This document shows, piece after piece, positions 6,514 to 8,832 of a DNA stretch of 8,832 nt (within the stretch, counting starts at the first letter, position 1; each line of letters begins with the position of its first letter). Source of the DNA: an uncultured Collinsella sp. GTDB taxonomy: Bacteria > Actinomycetota > Coriobacteriia > Coriobacteriales > Coriobacteriaceae. The position numbers were made by a program, and so were the translations under genes. The stretch covers positions 1 to 8,832 of the forward strand of contig CALLFD010000327.1 in NCBI GenBank assembly GCA_937997605.1, given 5' to 3'. The notes beneath the pieces are model-generated. The model was not told the origin of the DNA. It worked only from the letters and a program-made list of their open reading frames with translations, and made no database searches.

Positions 6514-6590
6514 GGACCTGTAGCTCAGTTGGTTAGAGCGTCCGGCTGATAACCGGGAGGTCACAAGTTCGAATCTTGTCAGGTCCACCA
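6514..6590 (+). tRNA. tRNA-Ile(GAT), copy 2
   Basis: Identical to copy 1 at every base, offset by 224 bp, with anticodon GAT at 6548-6550 and CCA at 6588-6590. It lies four bases after tRNA-Ala copy 1, so the two must be separated from a common precursor by nucleases. Confidence 0.97.
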
Positions 6591-6601
6591 CTTTCTTTCG
6601 C

Positions 6602-6646
6602 AATAAACACCCCAGCGAGAGCCGAGTCGCCGCTGGGGTGTTTATT
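6602..6646 (+). other. Terminator-like hairpin between tRNA-Ile and tRNA-Ala (unit 2)
   Basis: Exact second copy of the 6378-6422 hairpin: a 16-bp perfect stem (6602-6617 with 6631-6646) and a 13-nt loop. tRNA-Ala copy 2 starts 12 nt downstream, again without a promoter between them. Confidence 0.75.
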
Positions 6647-6657
6647 ACTGTCTCCGT

Positions 6658-6733
6658 GGGGGTTTAGCTCAGCTGGGAGAGCGCGGGCTTTGCAAGCCTG
6701 AGGTCAGGGGTTCGATCCCCCTAACCTCCACCA
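6658..6733 (+). tRNA. tRNA-Ala(TGC), copy 2
   Basis: Identical to copy 1, offset by 224 bp. The anticodon TGC is at 6691-6693 and the encoded CCA at 6731-6733. It is followed after four bases by the third tRNA-Ile. Confidence 0.97.
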
Positions 6734-6737
6734 TGAT

Positions 6738-6814
6738 GGACCTGTAGCTCAGTTGGTTAGAGCGTCCGGCTGATAACCGGGAGGTCACAAGTTCGAATCT
6801 TGTCAGGTCCACCA
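6738..6814 (+). tRNA. tRNA-Ile(GAT), copy 3
   Basis: Identical to the first two copies, with anticodon GAT at 6772-6774 and CCA at 6812-6814. The sequence after it is unrelated to the other units and leads to the array terminator, so the array ends on an Ile gene without its Ala partner. Confidence 0.97.
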
Positions 6815-6828
6815 TCAAAACTGTGAAG

Positions 6829-6860
6829 AGCCCTGGGGCGTTGCCTCGGGGCTTTTTTCT
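6829..6860 (+). terminator. Intrinsic terminator of the tRNA array
   Basis: Positions 6829-6839 pair with 6843-6853 over 11 bp (two G-T pairs) around a GTT loop, followed by a run of T to 6858. It lies 14 nt after the last tRNA and has a real T-run, unlike the hairpins inside the array. Confidence 0.9.
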
Positions 6861-6886
6861 TGTCTGCGATAAATCTCATTTTGGTT

Positions 6887-6916
6887 TTGTGTGCTGTGCG
6901 AAAGATTGGGTAGTAT
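6887..6916 (+). promoter_or_regulatory. Possible promoter of the bifunctional-nuclease operon
   Basis: TAGTAT (6911-6916) in an AT-rich patch is a plausible -10, with TTGTGT (6887-6892) 18 bp upstream as a poor -35. A promoter is expected here because the tRNA terminator lies just before and the next gene starts at 6974. The assignment rests mostly on position. Confidence 0.35.
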
Positions 6917-6973
6917 AGCTATTCAATGCGGCGACCTTGCCGCGTGTTAACCGCTACGTACCGGAGGTGTTCC

Positions 6974-7474
6974 ATGGTTCGTGTCGACATAGAGACCATC
7001 GTCATGGCCGCCGGTCCCGTGCCATCGCTTATCGTGCTTCGCGAGCGCTGCAGCAAATCGGACTCGCCCGCGCCACTGCGTTCCCTTTCCATTCAAACTG
7101 GTTCGTTTGAAGCCGCTGCCATCAGCCGCGGCATCGATAGCGGCCGCGCCGAGCGCCCGATTACCCATGACCTGTTGCTCGATACTGTTGGCGCCCTGGG
7201 TGCCAAGCTCGAACGCATCGAAATCGTTCGCGCCGAGCCGCCCGTGTTTTACGCGACGGTTGTCGTGTTGGCCGATGGCAACGAGCATAAGATCGATGCG
7301 CGTCCCAGTGATGCCATTGCCCTTGCCGTGCGCAGCAATGCCCCCATGTTTGTGGAGGACGACATCATGAATCGCCTGGGCACCGTTTCTGCCCATGCCG
7401 AGGAAGTTGACGACGAGCGGGAGTTCGAGAAGTTCGACGAGTTCGTCCATACGCTCTCCCCCGATGACTTCTAA
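6974..7474 (+). CDS. Bifunctional nuclease family (DUF151) protein
   Basis: A 166-residue cytoplasmic protein with a bifunctional-nuclease (DUF151) domain over about residues 1-135. The family pattern is clear: FEAAAI (45-50), RPITHDLL (61-68), GAKLERIEI (76-84), FYA (92-94) and DARPSDAIALA (108-118). Members have been reported with DNase and RNase activity, and the domain is often fused to a UVR motif. Here the C-terminus (about 145-166) is instead a short acidic tail with no recognisable UVR motif. ATG 6974 is chosen over the upstream ATG 6926 because GGAGGT (6963-6968) stands five bases before it and homology begins at MVRVDIET. The next gene's ATG follows the TAA without a gap, implying an operon and coupled translation. 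The physiological substrate cannot be told from sequence. Confidence 0.9.
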   Translation: MVRVDIETIVMAAGPVPSLIVLRERCSKSDSPAPLRSLSIQTGSFEAAAISRGIDSGRAERPITHDLLLDTVGALGAKLERIEIVRAEPPVFYATVVVLADGNEHKIDARPSDAIALAVRSNAPMFVEDDIMNRLGTVSAHAEEVDDEREFEKFDEFVHTLSPDDF

Positions 7475-7864
7475 ATGTGGGGCGGCCAGGCTGCGGAGCG
7501 TTCGCTGATGGCCGGCGGTATGTCGGCTGAGGCGGCGGCCATTGCGCGCGAGGCCCAGATGCGCTCGGAGGCTTCTGAGGCGGCTCGCATTGCCTATGTG
7601 ACGCAGGCCCGCACGCTTCGCGAACGCCGCGGCTCGTTTATCAAGATGGTTGTCGTCTCCGCCCTTGTCGCGGCAATCTGCTCGCGCCTTCGTGGTACAG
7701 TTGGTGCGCTTGGGTTTTCGATCTCTACGGGCCTCGTGATCTGGGGTGTGGTCGATGCGGTCATGCTGACCAGTCAGATCAAGGTGCTCGACAAGCGCGC
7801 GATGGATATGATGCGCACCCGCGACGCTGCCGCTAAGATCGCCGCCGAGGCACAAGAACTGTAA
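7475..7864 (+). CDS. Small two-helix membrane protein, function unknown
   Basis: A 129-residue protein I do not recognise. The first 50 residues are Ala/Glu/Arg-rich and probably helical or coiled coil. Two hydrophobic segments follow at about 56-70 and 76-98, separated by a short RLRG turn, forming a likely helical hairpin in the membrane. The C-terminal 30 residues are charged and helical. ATG 7475 directly follows the preceding TAA and has no ribosome site of its own, so translation would be coupled. ATG 7508, with GGAG (7495-7498) nine bases upstream, is a credible alternative start giving 118 residues. The gene sits between the bifunctional-nuclease gene and an unknown acidic protein and has typical local codon use. 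It is probably a real gene because the long frame matches the G/C third-position bias of its neighbours. Confidence 0.72.
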   Translation: MWGGQAAERSLMAGGMSAEAAAIAREAQMRSEASEAARIAYVTQARTLRERRGSFIKMVVVSALVAAICSRLRGTVGALGFSISTGLVIWGVVDAVMLTSQIKVLDKRAMDMMRTRDAAAKIAAEAQEL

Positions 7865-7894
7865 TGACGCCAGACTCGATGGGAAGGTCTAAAG

Positions 7895-8344
7895 ATGGCA
7901 CAGGATATGCAGGACGCCGGTAACGTCTCCGCCGAGCTCGACGCCATGGTGTGCGATCTGATTGGCGCGTTCTTGGACGACCTTGCCGCCGGTGAAAACC
8001 CTGGCGTGGTCGTGGCAATTGAGGACGCCGCTTCCAACCGTTATCTGGCGGCGCTCGATGAGGATGGCGAAGAGGCGTGCCTCGAGGCGGCCACCAACTT
8101 TATCTCCGAGCACAAGATGGGTCTTAAGGACGAGGGCCTGGGCCGTATCGCTCGCTATGCCATCGGCTACACCGGCTGCGTCGAGATTGACGGCGGCTAT
8201 CACGATGCTCTGCTCGTGAGCTTCTTCGAAACCACGCTCGAGAGTGGTTTTTCGGCATATGTGCTGTATGAGGGCATGGGCGCCGGCGATGGTTTTATGT
8301 GGAGCGACCCTGAACCTGCAGGTGAGGAAACCCCTCTCATCTAA
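7895..8344 (+). CDS. Acidic cytoplasmic protein, function unknown
   Basis: A 149-residue protein that I do not recognise. It is strongly acidic, has no signal peptide or membrane segment, and reads like a single alpha/beta domain: an N-terminal helix (about 11-32), a strand VVVAIED (38-44), a helix around 57-75, and strands near 95-102 (IDGGYHDALLVSFFE lies beyond) and 128-133. The last 15 residues are Pro/Glu-rich. ATG 7895 has an AAGG-type ribosome site (7884-7888) and starts 30 nt after the membrane-protein gene, so the three genes 6974-8344 probably form one operon. No terminator is obvious after it. No catalytic motif stands out. It could be a regulatory or structural partner of its neighbours, but this is guesswork from position. 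Confidence 0.75.
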   Translation: MAQDMQDAGNVSAELDAMVCDLIGAFLDDLAAGENPGVVVAIEDAASNRYLAALDEDGEEACLEAATNFISEHKMGLKDEGLGRIARYAIGYTGCVEIDGGYHDALLVSFFETTLESGFSAYVLYEGMGAGDGFMWSDPEPAGEETPLI

Positions 8345-8386
8345 AATCGCTAAAATAAACGAGTTTTCGGTAAAAGGCTCAATATT

Positions 8387-8414
8387 CCCGCCGAGCGTTG
8401 TATCGCTGGGCGGG
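8387..8414 (+). promoter_or_regulatory. GC-rich hairpin in the leader region of typA
   Basis: CCCGCCGAGCG (8387-8397) pairs with CGCTGGGCGGG (8404-8414) at 10 of 11 positions (one G-G mismatch) around a TTGTAT loop. No T-run follows, so it is not a standard terminator. It ends 47 nt before the typA start, in a 117-bp gap with no clear promoter; an AT patch TATATA (8435-8440) lies too close to the start codon to be a comfortable -10. It could be a leader structure or a weak terminator of the preceding operon. Confidence 0.45.
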
Positions 8415-8461
8415 CCGCATACGCGTGCCGGTTGTATATAGATAGAAGATAGGGGAACTAC

Positions 8462-8832
8462 ATGCGCGTAGACAATCTGAGGAACATCGCCATCATCGCT
8501 CACGTCGACCACGGCAAGACGACGATGGTCGACAAGCTCCTGCGTGCCACGGACGCCTTCCGTGCCAACCAGCAGGTCGAGGACCGCGTCCTGGATTCCA
8601 ACGACCAGGAACGCGAGCGCGGCATTACGATTCTCGCCAAGAACATCTCTATCGAGTACAAGGACGTTAAGATCAACGTCATCGACACCCCGGGCCACGC
8701 CGACTTTGGCGGCGAGGTCGAGCGCGTGCTGCGTATGGCCGACGGCGCCCTGCTGCTGGTCGACGCCTTTGAGGGCCCCATGCCCCAGACCCGCTTCGTG
8801 CTGCGTCACGCTATCGACACCGGCCTTAAGAT
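8462..8832 (+). CDS. typA: TypA/BipA, ribosome-associated translational GTPase (5' part only)
   Basis: The first 123 residues of TypA/BipA; the gene runs off the window end (family length is about 600-615). TypA is an EF-G-like GTPase that binds the ribosome and supports 50S assembly and growth at low temperature or under stress. The G domain is clear: the P-loop AHVDHGKTT (13-21), the switch I region RERGITILAKN with its conserved threonine T56, and DTPGH (75-79). The stretches DRVLDSND, ADFGGEVERVL and EGPMPQTRFVL separate TypA from LepA and EF-G. ATG 8462 has an AGGGGAA ribosome site (8451-8457) four bases upstream. No upstream partner gene is implied, since 117 bp separate it from the preceding gene. 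Confidence 0.96.
   Translation, partial: MRVDNLRNIAIIAHVDHGKTTMVDKLLRATDAFRANQQVEDRVLDSNDQERERGITILAKNISIEYKDVKINVIDTPGHADFGGEVERVLRMADGALLLVDAFEGPMPQTRFVLRHAIDTGLK

Larger units (their letters stand above)
6290..6814 (+). repeat. Tandem 224-bp tRNA cassette: two full units and a 77-bp third
   Basis: Unit 1 (6290-6513) and unit 2 (6514-6737) are identical by direct reading, including the non-coding hairpin and spacers. A third copy runs for the 77 nt of tRNA-Ile (6738-6814) and then diverges. GAT precedes each unit, so the exact boundary can shift by three bases. Perfect identity outside the tRNA genes means a recent duplication or ongoing gene conversion. Copy number could vary by recombination between units, and short-read assemblies may collapse it. 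Confidence 0.95.

Noticed and set aside
6290..6814. Regularly spaced repeats considered as a CRISPR array
   Set aside because: The repeats are complete tRNA genes with identical spacers and a 224-bp period; no short-repeat, unique-spacer pattern or cas gene is present.
6947..7855. 302-residue minus-strand frame opposite the bifunctional-nuclease operon
   Set aside because: The plus strand shows a clear DUF151 domain and a good ribosome site; the reverse frame has no family features.
8435..8440. TATATA as a -10 element for typA
   Set aside because: No -35 at proper spacing, and transcription would begin at or inside the ribosome binding site.
7889..8809. 306-residue minus-strand frame running from the acidic-protein gene into typA
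   Set aside because: It overlaps the unmistakable typA GTPase start on the plus strand and spans its leader; it is a shadow frame.

Overview
The window looks like part of the origin-proximal chromosome of a high-GC Gram-positive bacterium. The gene order recF - DUF721/dciA - gyrB - gyrA is the classic dnaA-dnaN-recF neighbourhood of Actinobacteriota. The codon use, the GTG starts with AGGAGG ribosome sites, and the style of the GyrA and bifunctional-nuclease proteins suggest a Coriobacteriia member, possibly Collinsella. That placement is inference from recall; no search was run.

Layout. Positions 1-961 hold the 3' end of recF and an overlapping dciA-type gene, closed by a strong intrinsic terminator (988-1017). 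Positions 1067-5992 hold complete gyrB and gyrA, the two DNA gyrase subunits. They are separated by 156 bp carrying a large interrupted palindrome. A strong terminator follows gyrA. It is directly followed by a striking structure with 32-bp perfect inverted arms around a 68-bp centre that contains its own hairpin (6085-6216). A consensus-like promoter (6246-6275) then drives a tRNA array: Ile(GAT)-Ala(TGC)-Ile(GAT)-Ala(TGC)-Ile(GAT). The array is two identical 224-bp units plus a third tRNA-Ile, and each unit has a 16-bp-stem hairpin between the Ile and Ala genes. An intrinsic terminator ends the array at about 6860.

Positions 6974-8344 hold a compact three-gene set: a bifunctional-nuclease (DUF151) domain protein, a small two-helix membrane protein of unknown function that starts on the base after the previous stop codon, and an unrecognised acidic cytoplasmic protein. 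The window ends in the first 123 codons of typA/bipA, a ribosome-binding GTPase, preceded by a leader with a GC-rich hairpin.

The protein genes are largely housekeeping: recombination and replication restart (RecF), helicase loading (DciA), DNA supercoiling (gyrase) and ribosome function (TypA). The unusual content is in the non-coding DNA: the long inverted repeat after gyrA, the palindrome between gyrB and gyrA, and the perfectly duplicated tRNA-hairpin-tRNA cassette. I found no phage genes, transposase, CRISPR array or defence system, and no convincing new protein system.
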